The translations under genes were made by a program, and so were the position numbers. The notes under the pieces were generated by a model. That model worked only from the letters and a program-made list of their open reading frames with translations, was not told the DNA's origin and ran no database searches. DNA of 64,000 nt from Mastigias papua (Eukaryota; Cnidaria; Scyphozoa; Rhizostomeae; Mastigiidae): positions 8,859,529-8,923,528 of the forward strand of contig OZ025282.1 in the NCBI GenBank assembly GCA_964019165.1. The letters are read 5' to 3'. This document shows positions 37,000-48,055 of this stretch, one piece after another. Every line of letters starts with the position of its first letter. The stretch's first letter is position 1.

Positions 37000-39900
37000 A
37001 ATACATGAGTTCCCATGAGAGATACTCAGAGCAGATACTTCGGCAGTTATAAGCAGCTGGGGAGGGGGTGGGGGTTCTGCTCTCCTACTTTCTGCAGACG
37101 GGGTACGCACATTCTTCTATGAAAACTAGTTTTTAATGGGCCGTAACATCATTCTTAAATTATTCCCAATTTAAATGATTTTGTGTATCAATATCTGAGT
37201 CGCATTACAGTCAATATGGTGGCTCCCAATTCGGATAAGTTTAACTCAAACTTGCAATGGTTTGTAAAAAAAACAACTCAAATAAAAAAGAAGGCCACCT
37301 CCTCTTACCACTGATTTAGTATAAACAACTTCAGGAAAAGTCCCCAGCAGACGTCTGACTATTTTGGAGAAGAAATTTGAGGGGTGTTCGTTTCAACCCC
37401 GCTTAGAGAGATGCTCTTGAAACCATATCACACATAAGAAGGAAAACAGTTGAAACCATATCACACAAAATCTGAGAGCCTATTTCAGACTTATGTGCTA
37501 TCTTTTTGCTATCACAATTGTCAAAATCAAACTGGTAAATGTGTGCGCAAGGAAAGACTGGACTGTCTCGGAAAGGCCAAAATTGAGATCAGCCAAACTT
37601 CACGAGATATCTCCTTAGCTACAAGAAAGAACAATAATAAAGAACTTCAGAAAAAGTTCCAGGGGTGGCAAAAAGCTGGCAGCCTATAATACTGGGGTGG
37701 TATTTGCCACCCCATGCCACCCCATAGCTACGGGCCTGATAGAACAGATAATGATAGACAATGGGAATGAAACTTTTGCACGATGCCAGTCACAATCGGA
37801 ATCATTCATTCATACTACCCAGGGGTTCAGTTGTCACTGATTGGCGCAAATTTATCCGGAACTGGATATCAATTTAGGATGGTGGTCCGTACCCAGCCTT
37901 CAGTAGGCTAACAACAAATGTAAATAGCTTTGAATAAAGATAGCAAAACTGAACACTTTCTAACTATCAGAATTCTTTAAGCATAGATAATGATAAGCAA
38001 ACCATAAACTAGATTGAAGAAAATTTCAAGGACATGTGCACATGGTCATCAAATCGCAAGCAATTTTTGTAAAAATGTCAACAAGAAATTATCATTAGAA
38101 AGTGCGTTCGTTAGAAGTTGCCATAAAAGCACTCTTGTAGGGGAGGCCAACTTGCATCAAATGTTGAAAATGTAGACATAAATGTAGATACGGTAATTAC
38201 TATGAACAAGAGGTTTTCTCAGTATCCTAGCAGTGCAAAAAGTTTGATTTGGGATTTAGTTATTACGTAATAACGCTGTGCGTCGTACAGTGTAAACGTG
38301 AGAAAGTCTTACGAAACTGACACAGTTGAAAGTTAGGTTTCGATTGGCTTGTCATAGCCTTTGCTGAATCCATGACGCCGCTTGCTATCGAGAAAGGACT
38401 ATCCCTAATGACAATCCAACATGCGTTTTAAAGGGACCGGTCATTAATTCTTCCAGGGGAGGAGGTAGAAGACAACTAGGAGGGGGGGCCAAACTTCTAC
38501 TCACTCAGAGGGAAGGAGAGTTTCTTCTGAAGTCCTGGAGCGGGGACCAAGATTGTCACGTAAGTCTGAGGGGTGGGGGCAAAAATTCCATCAAATATAT
38601 GAGGATATCTTCCACTCCCTAATTACAAAGGATACTAGAAAATTAAGAAAGTTCAATACTGAATTTATGAGTCTAAAGAAAGTTGATGGATTGATATATA
38701 CTTGACACTACAGTTTTCAAACAGGCCCATCCCGAACAATGTTTTGTTGTAAATAGAAAAAGTGAATTCGTTGTTTGTTTACAAATTACGCAGAAGATAC
38801 AAGAATAATTAACACATCTTTTTTTCATCAGTTCAGGGCACATTCCGGGCATATCAAAACATTTTTCAAGCTAAACTGAATTTTCTTAACTTTTCAGCAG
38901 TCGAGTACCACTTATTCCTATAAAACCGTGCCATTAATATCTGCATGTTAAATCAACGAGATTCTAGACTTGCGTGAAAATTGAAATATTAAAGATATAT
39001 GACTCTATAAATCCAGTATTGATTTTTTGAAAATTGTAAATAGAAAACTAGAATTTCTAATAATATTGGCCCAGCTTGACTTCTGAGACCTACGAAAGTT
39101 GATGCAGAATCATACAAGCAAATTGATAACTGATATCAGGTATCAGATGAATCCAATAATTCACTGAAGTCGTAAATACGACTCAACGTGAAGAATGTTT
39201 TCTCGTACTCAGAGTTTTGTCTGAGGTCCTTTCTGTTTTGTCTGAGGTTCTTTCAGTAGTTGATAATTGCTTGTTTTGAGAGTCCGAAGCACAACCAATT
39301 AGGATTGCAACCAACAACAAAAATAGATGGAATTTCCTCCTTCATTTCTCTTACATTATATAATATTCTTAACCATTGTACGCCATATTCTTTGTTGCTT
39401 ACTTTTGGCGTTATGTTCTAGTGACTTTCATGGTAGCTGAGAAAATTCCCCAAATTGCATAACTTACAGGACAATGGCCGACGAAATGGTCATAATTTCT
39501 TGGGGATTTCTATTGAAAACAGGCTCGATAACCCGTTAAGCAAAAAGGTTGGACCAATTCTTGTGAACTAAACATTTTACATCGCCTGGAACGTTACGAA
39601 ACTGCAAAAATAGCTCTGGTGACCAGAAACACGGACACCGAAACGAAGGCAGAGAGGAGAAGTGCCCTTCTTGTCTCTCAGTTGAGTGGTAAGGATTCAT
39701 TCTAGAATGGTGTTGATAGTCCAGCACCCTCGTAACACTTCGTCTTACGACTATATTATACTAAAATTGTAGGTTATGTCCATGCTTGCATCATAATTGC
39801 ATCAGACGATTGACACCTTTTACTATCGGAGAATCTATTAATATTTTGTAATTTTATCTGAAGCAAACAAGTACCATGCTCCTAAGAGCAGTCTATTGAA

Positions 39901-41160
39901 CATGCTATTGCACCTATGAGAGTCACCTTGACTTATATTTAGATTTCCCGTACTTCCTTAAAACATCTTATGTAGCATTTTCAGGAACTGTAAGAAGTTT
40001 TCAGCTCAGGTCGTAACACACATTTCACGTTCAAAGTTATACAATCACACTATATTTTCTATGACACTAGAACAACCCTGAACAGTTTAACTCTCTCCTT
40101 GAAAACGTATCTGAGTGGGCCAAACAACTGGGAAAGTCTCTAGTTTCACTGACCGCTACTTGGGAAGGTATTAGGCCTACTGGGGACTCTTCGCCAGTAA
40201 TCAGTATATTAAAAATGTCCTGATATTAGCTATGGATAATTGGAAAATATGGCGTTTTTGCTTTTTGAAACAAAATGCTGCTCAAATGGTGCACTATATT
40301 GTAAACAATAGGTTTTTTTAGCTTTCATGTTAGCTGCATATTTGTCTTAATACCAATAGCACGTTACGTATATTTTGCAGGATCGCTCAAAGCCAGGCCT
40401 CTTTATTTATAAAACTTGATATGAAAACAAATATTAACGAGTAAAGTAATAATGATATCTACGAATTAGGCTCGATTTCATTTCCCGAATATTGGCTATT
40501 TAGCACAACTAACTACAAGAAAAATTGTGGACTGTTAAGCATAAGTCACAACCAATTCCCAATGTATTTTTATACACCAAGTAACTTCGCATATATATCA
40601 TCTTGGAGATGTAATATCTTTGAGGCTGATTGTGAAATCGATCGAATCATATTTGATATATTCATATTTATTGCCGATCACTGTAGGGTACCCCCGTTAT
40701 TCTTTTGTGTTTTATTACTTCCTGTGTTTTGTTCATACCATATAATCCCCTTGTATCGTCTTCATTGCCATTCTCAGATTATCGTTAAACGAGAAAGCTC
40801 AAATTAATCTTGCTATCTGAGTACCTCTACATCACAACACAGCATTCATCTGTACTTACCGTCAACTATTACTGAGAAACTTTGGTAGCAACAGGCATAA
40901 TATTTATACATAGTTCTCTATTCAACATTGGTAACACTTTCTTTATTCACTAACTACGTGTATTGTTATATACAAAAATGGTTTATACAAGTACTACTTG
41001 ATAATTTCCCTGATAATTCCCTGATTTTCACCTGATATACAAAGAGCTATGCAAACGGAAAAATGACATAGCAATGAATTATACGATGTTAGAAATCTCC
41101 CATCTCTTCAAACCGTTTCTACTCGAATTTGCACGAATTATAAAACTGATCCTGGAGAAA
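37000..41160. other. no gene recognised between the two MFSD12-like first exons
   Basis: Both strands were read for the conserved MFSD12 blocks of exons 2-9 ([26 protein letters not shown] and similar) and none was seen. Only minor direct repeats occur, such as GAAACCATATCACACA near 37420 and 37453, and TCTGAGGT near 39221 and 39241. If copy 2 of exon 1 is transcribed, this is intron. Confidence 0.6.
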
Positions 41161-41163
41161 ACT

Positions 41164-41175
41164 GGGGGGGGGGGG
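41164..41175 (+). repeat. G12 homopolymer
   Basis: Twelve consecutive G residues in otherwise AT-rich noncoding DNA; length may be unreliable in sequencing. Confidence 0.9.
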
Positions 41176-41313
41176 CATGTTCCCAAGTCCACCTCGTGAT
41201 GCCTCATCTGGCTGCACAAATTGGGATATCCTTGCTAAGACGGTCTTAAGAACGTTGTTGTACTGAATTCTCGACAAGGCTAAGAAAGTTTCAGTACTTG
41301 GCGAAAGAAGGCG

Positions 41314-41393
41314 TTACCTTATTGGCCCTTTTAACGCCGGTCCTTAATGGCGTTAATTTTCCTTACGCGGCGTTAAAAGGGCCAATAAGGTAA
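41314..41393. repeat. 80-bp perfect hairpin (26-bp arms)
   Basis: The left arm 41314-41339 (beginning TTACCTTATTGGCCCTTTTA) and the right arm 41368-41393 are exact complements around a 28-base spacer. Such a perfect fold is either a very recent fold-back/MITE remnant or a transcribed hairpin. No flanking duplication is obvious, though the ends themselves read TTA...TAA. Confidence 0.9.
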
Positions 41394-42208
41394 ACACAAA
41401 GCGTGTACAACGAAATTATACTTTCCAACAGAGTAGGATCTCTAAAACACGGTGGTACCCCACTAATTTGTCTTGTGCAGTCCAAATAGCATGGGCCTTG
41501 GGGGCCTTAGGAGTTGAGCTAACCCAAACCTATGTGTGTTGCACCCCTGCTGTTGCGGCAAGGTTGGGTATAGCATAAACTTCGAGCTGTGCACGAACAA
41601 ACGGTAGCAGTGAGAGCACACGTATACCTTCTGAACATGCAGACGATTTTCAAAGGGCAGTCTCAAACGTGCGCGTACCTTGTTCCTCGGTATGTGCAGC
41701 AAGGTCCAAAATATAGTCGCGGTCTCGTTCCTACTACTGATGGGGAGCAATCATTAAGTATCGGGGAGATCGGGAAGGAGGACATTAGCTGGGATCTGAA
41801 CAAGCGTGGATCCAAGGGGGGCCAGGGGGCATGGTCACTCAAGTGGTAATATTTCGGATCATGAAAGTTGTATTCAGAAACAGGCCACATGAAGCAAACA
41901 TGAAAATGAATAAGAGATGAATTGAGCACTCTACACAATACTCCAAAAGTTTAAGAATGGCGTGGCTATCAAATCCCCCCAACAATGTTCTTTCCAAAAT
42001 GGCCCAAAACCAAAGTTTGGATCCGCCTGTGGGTCTAGAACCTTAATACATATTGGTACTGGGGTATGAAATTTATGACAGATTTTAAGCTGGGGTATGA
42101 AATAAAATTTCAGCAATCGCTAGAAGTGGTAGGGTAGTAGGTACCTGGAGAATATCCACATATAAATGGCGTGTAATAATTGTAACATTCGCATATGATC
42201 CTATTTGG

Positions 42209-42263
42209 AGGCCTTTCAATGAGATGATTGGCAGCGCGCGTCAAATTTACTAATTGAAAGGCT
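42209..42263. mobile_element. internally deleted copy of the CAGGCCTTTCAATGAG MITE
   Basis: AGGCCTTTCAATGAG at 42209-42223 and the inverted ATTGAAAGGCT at 42253-42263 are the ends of the MITE seen at 31778-31979. Only about 30 bp including GCAGCGCGCG remains between them. It lies just 3' of the second MFSD12-like first exon. Confidence 0.7.
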
Positions 42264-42376
42264 TATATTGCAGAGCTGGGGCATCGAAATATTTTAATTT
42301 TGAGTCTTTCGACTGGGACTTCAAATAACCTTTGCATGTGTCACTGGGGAACAATTTTGAAGCTGTTTTTTCAGTT

Positions 42377-42432
42377 GCCTCGCCCTACCCCTACCCCTCG
42401 CCCTCGCCCTCGCCCTCGCCCTCGCCCTCGCC
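42377..42432 (+). repeat. (CCCTCG)n hexanucleotide repeat
   Basis: Six or seven CCCTCG units preceded by CCCTAC variants, 62 bp beyond the donor of the MFSD12-like copy-2 exon. GC-rich and strand-asymmetric, with the G-rich strand being the sense strand of that exon. Confidence 0.9.
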
Positions 42433-42493
42433 TGATACTTAATGACTACTCCCTAAGGCAAAAATAAAGATGATACAATAAGTGGTCTCATAC

Positions 42494-43146
42494 CTTAATG
42501 CGTTCAAAATAACCTTTTCATTGGATGTCGACGCCAGATCTGGAATTAGAGATAAGTGTGATATCTGCACCGCTGCCCATCCTATCTGGAAGATGATGAT
42601 GAACGGTACATAATAGACGAATAGGGACCAATGTGATGAGTTTTCACAACTGATGCATAAATTGAAAATGAACGAAAACGTCAAAGCGACTGCGATAACA
42701 CCTCCTAGATGCCATACTTTCCGCTTTCCATATTTAGTATAAGTCGTTCTGTCTGATTCTATGCCAATAATAGGGGTTGCAAGCCCGTCCACTATCTGTC
42801 CAATAAGAAGTAATAAACCAGCCTCAGTGGCACTAAGCTGGACGACTTTGTCAAAAAACACTAGCAGATGCGAAAACCACATCGATGCACATAGGTCATT
42901 GAAGACATGGCCCACACCATAACACACCCGTGAAATGCCCGACATTCGGTTCTCTTCTTGTTTACTACCGGTTACATTAAGGTTCATTTTACAGTCAGAC
43001 TCCCACGGAGAACATGTTACTTTGCCTCCAATTTGCACAATATCAGCCGGCCGAGAAGGTTCAAGGACGGAAAATGTGAACGTGACATTTTCGCCAGACC
43101 CCTTGGGGCCTTGAATGATATCATGGTGTTGTCCAAAAAATGTCAT
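42494..43146 (-). CDS. second MFSD12-like first exon (partial gene or alternative exon)
   Basis: From [20 protein letters not shown] to [12 protein letters not shown]...EKVILNAL + AG, this aligns along its length with exon 1 of the gene at 36.4 kb, roughly 60-65% identical by eye, with the MFS loop intact (YGKRKVWHLGG). The donor AAG|GTATGA falls after the same residue and in the same phase. The frame has no stops. Start candidates are ATG at 43146 (a 53-residue extension), 42987 (MNLNVTGSK) or 42945 (MSGISRV); 42987 or 42945 gives a family-like N-terminus. No exons 2-9 of its own were found between here and 36.6 kb. It may be an alternative first exon spliced to exon 2 at 33.5 kb, or a partial duplicate. 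Confidence 0.85.
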
Positions 43147-43149
43147 GCT

Positions 43150-44365
43150 AACTGTTGTATCTTCAGGTTAACGAGCACTGTCTCTCTTTCCGATGCGCTA
43201 GAAAAGGAAAACACACGGCTGTGCAAAACAATAAACTATACAACACAGCAGGCACCTTGTTATTTGGTGCTGGTATTTCTATGGTATTTACCTATAACTT
43301 AGGTATTGTTTTCATGTTAATGCATTGTTTGAAGGCTGTCATCCATTGCTAAACGAGTTGCCATATTGTTTCGTGTATTCCTGTTGCTGGATTATTGAGT
43401 TAACATCCTAGTGTCGGGGTCAAGAATTTTCTGGCTGGTACACGCTTTTCATATGGAGCCACTTTATAAGGAACCTACGTGTGAATGCCTAAATGCACGT
43501 TTTTTATATAAGAAACAAACTTTCTCCCTTGAGCCTGGATGGTTCTTACTATTGTCAAATCCAGCCTTAAATGCTTCTTTCAGTGTCTTAAGATTCTTTA
43601 AATTTCCTAGAGCAACAAGGCAATCAAGGAGTTTCTCGCAAAGCCAGATTTTTCAAGTTTACTCATGAAACTCAGCCTGCCTGTGTTTCTTAATTGTTAC
43701 TTAATCCTTGCCTGATTTGAGCCTCATGTTTCTTATATACTTGTTTCTCATAAAAAAACGTGTATTTAAAGACCTTACACTACAAAAGGAAAACTCTCCA
43801 AGGAACTTTCCAATTTAAGACTTCTACTACAAATAACTTCAAATTACCTATAGAAGAAGAGGAAATAAAACAAGTTAATTCAATAGCCTACAACTTATGC
43901 AAATCAAATACGCCTGCTATAACATTGCAATTGACAAATTACGCAGCGACATTCTTTCTGAGAATTAGTTACGTCTTTCTGAGAATTATGCAGAGAAATT
44001 CAAAACAGTGAGACGCTAATATCCGTAGGCTTCCTTATGCCTTTCTTAGAGCTTTATGACCTTTTATGGCAAATAGGTAACTTGATCAGAAGTTAGGGAC
44101 CTCTATAGAAAGATTTGCGCCAGTTTGTCCAGAAGTTAGTTATAATAACTGCTGTATCTGTGTCCCTACGGTCTTCTTTCTGAGCTCTAAGTGCCAATCA
44201 AATATAAACCCTGAAAGAATGATAGTAGCTGCAACAGGTCTGAGCTGCAAGACCTTGTGCAAGCAGATCATTTGGAGAAGGCATCATACTACATCTATCT
44301 GCTTGTATGATTTTCATGATTGTTGCTCATTGATCACAGTATTACATAGGGACCATTCAAATGCC
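43150..44365. other. no gene recognised upstream of copy-2 exon
   Basis: This would contain the promoter and 5' untranslated region of the copy-2 exon. A minus-strand stretch near 43.47-43.65 kb reads as about 55 leucine/lysine-rich codons between stops but lacks an ATG, a splice site and a recognisable family. Confidence 0.4.
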
Positions 44366-44516
44366 GTAAATCCTCGAATTAGCCCCTCGAAAAGGTCCCT
44401 CCTCGAATAAGTCCCATGATAGAACTTCAAATTGCCAAGAAGCCCCCGTCAACCAAGCCCCACCCAAAGAGCATCAAGAATAAATAAAGCTACAGGGGGC
44501 TAATGTGAGGATTTAC
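44366..44516. mobile_element. 151-bp MITE (GTAAATCCTC ends)
   Basis: The left end GTAAATCCTCGAATTAGCCC matches the complemented right end GTAAATCCTCACATTAGCCC with two mismatches. The interior carries CCTCGAATAAG and AAGCCCC motifs shared with the copy at 36.7 kb. No coding frame and no unambiguous target duplication. Confidence 0.75.
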
Positions 44517-44555
44517 AGCACAGTGAAGGTGTCTTGAGCAAGCATTTTCAATGCT

Positions 44556-44641
44556 TCATGAGCAGGGACGAAAATACTGGGCAGTGTGGGGGTGTGGCTC
44601 ATGAGCAGGGATGAAAATACTGGGCAGTGTGGGGGTGTGGC
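44556..44641. repeat. 43-bp tandem duplication
   Basis: Two units beginning TCATGAGCAGGG and ending GGGGGTGTGGC differ at only one or two positions (GGACG/GGATG), so the duplication is recent. Confidence 0.92.
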
Positions 44642-44885
44642 GCCCCCCAAAAAATAAAACTGCTCTATTCACGGCGTATTAGAATCCTTTCTGAACTCAA
44701 ATACTCAAGAAAAGATCATTTAAATCTTGCCATAAGTTCAACTGTAGCATAATAATTGAACAAAATAGAAAGTGCTCTGTCAAAAGTAAAATGAATAAAG
44801 AACCTGACAAAGAAATCGTGATTTCATCACACGTACCTCATGTCTTAAAGCAAGAAAATCATTATTTTAGATTAGCTCGTCTTAA

Positions 44886-44902
44886 GGTGGTAGTACACCA
44901 AA
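44886..44902 (+). repeat. left terminal inverted repeat of Kolobok-type element
   Basis: GGTGGTAGTACACCAAA, directly after TTAA at 44882-44885; pairs with 48056-48072. Confidence 0.92.
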
Positions 44903-45500
44903 AAAGCTTTCCTTCTATTATATGTTTAAAATACACACAAGTACATCAATGTTGGTAGTACGCATTTGATTTTTGGTACACAAACACAAAAGGTATTTGA
45001 GTATACAAATATGATAGTTTTCAGCTAACAAGGGTTCTAGTTGTCATGGTAACACAGATATAATGTAGGGTGCTAGTTCCATTAAATTGCTAATTAGAAA
45101 AAAAATAAAGAGCATATGAGGTGACATATAATTCCATACTGTTTCTCTTTGACTGGTTGTTACTTTGTATTATGGATTTTTTTAATCTACTGATAATGTG
45201 GAGGAAAACCCCCAAAACCCTTGTTTCCATAGCAACAGTAGGAAAAGTAGCAATATCAAAAAATTGATAATACAAATTAAAGTAATAACTAAAATGTACT
45301 TCCTGTCAATTTTGCACATCAATATGGCCTATAGTTTGCTTTGAATAGCATTTTTAAACTCTAAAGCAACAAAAAGTGCATTTAGAGAAAAATGCAGATA
45401 AAGATTGGGAACTGCAATTCTACACAGTTGCTAAGTATATGCAGACTAGAGGTCAACTAATAAAATTAAATTTTTTCCTCTACTCACTAGCAGCATAGTG

Positions 45501-47591
45501 CTACAGCTTTTTTCTTTTGAATGGGGGAATAGTGGTAACATCTTCATCCCCCACAAATTTTATCTTCAATGATTCTTTGTTGCAGTTAGTTGGCTCTTGC
45601 TGTTTTTTCATTTTAATAAGTTCAATATCATTGGCTCCTTTCTTTTTACTTTTTTTCTTGCATCTGCATGTGTTCTCTGGTACTGAATCTGTTCCAAAAC
45701 TTCCAGCCTTGTATGAAAGATTTGATGACTTTAATGCTGTTCTATTTTTAAACTTAATTTGCTTCCGTCTTCTCTTATATTTCTTGGTCGCTTTCTGTGC
45801 AGCAGTTCTTAATCTCCTATTATCTTCTCTCCTCAATGCCCTAAGCATATTTCTTCCAACAGGCAGCCCCAACTTTTCCATGAAAACAGCTTTAGCAGCA
45901 GCACCAGTATTGAAGACACTAATTGCTTCACATACACCAATTGTCACCTGTCTTTTCCCTAAAAATAATGTCTTAGGAATAAGAGTCCACAGAGTTCCAT
46001 TTAGGCTTTCATTTTGATTTTGTGTGAGCCCAAGGAGGCATCTCTTCAGTAAATCCTCATTACTTAGCCTATCAAAAATTGGAGACAACTCTTGCATGAA
46101 TGCATGAGGCAATCTAGCAGCATTGTGATTTGAATTTGTCTCTGATGCTTCATCCCTTTGAAAATAACACCAGGAGTCCTTAGCTTTTGGACAAAACCTG
46201 TGCTGAAAGGCAAGTGACTTGGTAGGCTCTTCAATTATATGGTGTTTTATTGCATTAATTGCCTCTTTCATTCCTGCTAAGCTCCCTTTGTTCTGTCTTA
46301 TGGCAAAACCATAATAATTTTGAAGTTTCTTGATCATCTGATTAGTAAGCCTCCCAGCACCAGCTACCCCTTTGCCATCAGACAACTTTGTTCCCTTCAT
46401 TCTCCTCTTGAACTCTGTAAGGGCAGCTCCCATTCTCTTTTGGACGTGTCCTACACATTCTTCCTTTGATATTGGGTATGAATCTCCAAACTGCTCATGT
46501 ACTGCTCTTGAGACATTGCCAAAAGAACTGCTATCCCCATCTCCAACAAATGTTGTGTAGAGTAACCTATGCTTCTCAATACTTCTGGTAAACATAGTTA
46601 TTGCTCCTTTGGTTTCCATGTCTCCTGAAGAACCTGTATGATTTATTTGGCACACTCGAGCATGACTATCCCACCAGTTCTGATATTCAACTGAATCTTT
46701 TTTATAATTCCTATGGGCCATGCATTCATAGCAGACATGAGAAAGAACTTGGTAATCAAGAACTTCTCCAGTCCTAACTGAGAGTAAAAATACAGCTCCT
46801 ATTTTGGATGTGTGGCCTCTCTTTTGCCATGTGCCATCTACTGTAACTGATATACAAGTTACGTCTCCTCCATCAGACCACGAAACAACTTTCTCAGGCT
46901 CTTCATTCTTAACAACATTTTTTAGCCGTGTTGCTGCCTCAGACATCTTCTTCTCAGTTTCTTCTACAAATATCTTTTCGCATTCTCTTTGATGCTCATG
47001 ATATGGTTTCTTGTGTATTGGAGGAGGTAAGTTCATTTTGGCACAGAAGTTAACAAGTTTCTGTCTGTTTGAAAAGGCCAAGGCAGATCTTCTGTTTACT
47101 TCAAATTTTCCCTTTTTTCCTGGTATTTTATTACTTGTGTAAAAAGTTGATTTAAAGCCACATTTTACACACCTTATAAACAAAGTCTCTGCCAGTCCAT
47201 TCCTCTCATTATTTTTTTGGAAAATTCTTAATTTTGACTTTGAACTTTTACATGATGCACAGATAGCTGCAACATTTAGGCATTCTTGTAAAAGAGTGAA
47301 ATCTTGTAACTTTATACCTGCTGCTGGTTCTATTTGTGGTTGTGCCGAATCAAGCATGCCAAGTTGCCTTCTTAGGCCTCTTGTAGCAGGTCTGTTAGGG
47401 GCAGCAAACTTCTGAAAGTCACTATTTGCGAGCTTTTCTGCTGAGGCAGTCCTTGTTTGCATGTCAGTAATTGTATCACCAGTTTCATCAGTTTCAAAAT
47501 GGCTGCCATCAATATTACCATGGGCTCCATCTACCTCCCACTTCTTTTTCCCAATAAATCCTCTCTGTTTTCGCTTTGAAATTCTCCCCAT
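45501..47591 (-). CDS. Mutator/Kolobok-type transposase
   Basis: 696 aa in one frame. The start at 47591 (MGRISKRKQRGFIGKKKW) is the first ATG after an in-frame stop upstream and gives the basic N-terminus usual in these proteins. A zinc-binding pair, CASC (111-114) and CVKC (141-144), precedes the catalytic core. The core has VDGTW (D252), CYEC (287-290), CQINHTGSSGDME, VGDGDSSSF (D351, D353), ECVGHVQKRM and, far downstream, TQNQNESLNGTLW (E528), the likely third acidic residue of a DDE triad. The C-terminus is lysine/arginine-rich (KKYKRRRKQIKFKNR), suiting DNA binding or nuclear import. It presumably excises and inserts the surrounding element. Assignment of catalytic residues is by motif, not structure. 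Confidence 0.9.
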   Translation of the reverse strand: MGRISKRKQRGFIGKKKWEVDGAHGNIDGSHFETDETGDTITDMQTRTASAEKLANSDFQKFAAPNRPATRGLRRQLGMLDSAQPQIEPAAGIKLQDFTLLQECLNVAAICASCKSSKSKLRIFQKNNERNGLAETLFIRCVKCGFKSTFYTSNKIPGKKGKFEVNRRSALAFSNRQKLVNFCAKMNLPPPIHKKPYHEHQRECEKIFVEETEKKMSEAATRLKNVVKNEEPEKVVSWSDGGDVTCISVTVDGTWQKRGHTSKIGAVFLLSVRTGEVLDYQVLSHVCYECMAHRNYKKDSVEYQNWWDSHARVCQINHTGSSGDMETKGAITMFTRSIEKHRLLYTTFVGDGDSSSFGNVSRAVHEQFGDSYPISKEECVGHVQKRMGAALTEFKRRMKGTKLSDGKGVAGAGRLTNQMIKKLQNYYGFAIRQNKGSLAGMKEAINAIKHHIIEEPTKSLAFQHRFCPKAKDSWCYFQRDEASETNSNHNAARLPHAFMQELSPIFDRLSNEDLLKRCLLGLTQNQNESLNGTLWTLIPKTLFLGKRQVTIGVCEAISVFNTGAAAKAVFMEKLGLPVGRNMLRALRREDNRRLRTAAQKATKKYKRRRKQIKFKNRTALKSSNLSYKAGSFGTDSVPENTCRCKKKSKKKGANDIELIKMKKQQEPTNCNKESLKIKFVGDEDVTTIPPFKRKKL

Positions 47592-48055
47592 ATCAGGCAA
47601 AAGTAAAGTTGAATGTCCTTCTAGCAAATTGATATCTTCCAAAGAGGAAACCGCAAGATGTACGGTACATACCCAATAAAAAATCTCTACGTCAATCTAC
47701 TCAAGCGTTTTAGTTGGGCAGTTTCCTTACTTTATGCCTTCTCAGCACTGATCAGTGCCTAACAGAGCACAGGGTCATAGCCTCATCTGTAAAGTGAGGC
47801 TGAACAACGAACGCGGGAGATTTGAACCTTACTACTGGGTGAGCACATAAAAATAGGTCCCTAGTAACATGGGAACAGACTGAAAAAATGGTTGCTAGGG
47901 GAATTCTTTCATACCCACTGACCAAAAATTGCAATTTATGTGTAGATCCCTCATATAGAGCAGCAAACCATACCAATATTCAAAATCTCTATAAAATTTG
48001 CTACAGAACAAGTCAAAGAAAAAAATATGTGTAAAAACTTTTTCTCACTAAATTC

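Noticed and set aside
43465..43655. Minus-strand leucine/lysine-rich stretch (LLDCLVALGNLKNLKTLKEA) looking like a helical domain such as a death-effector fold
   Set aside because: No ATG, splice sites or neighbouring exons; stops close the frame on both sides and similarity is only compositional.
45517..46017. 166-codon plus-strand frame
   Set aside because: It is the antisense shadow of the transposase gene.
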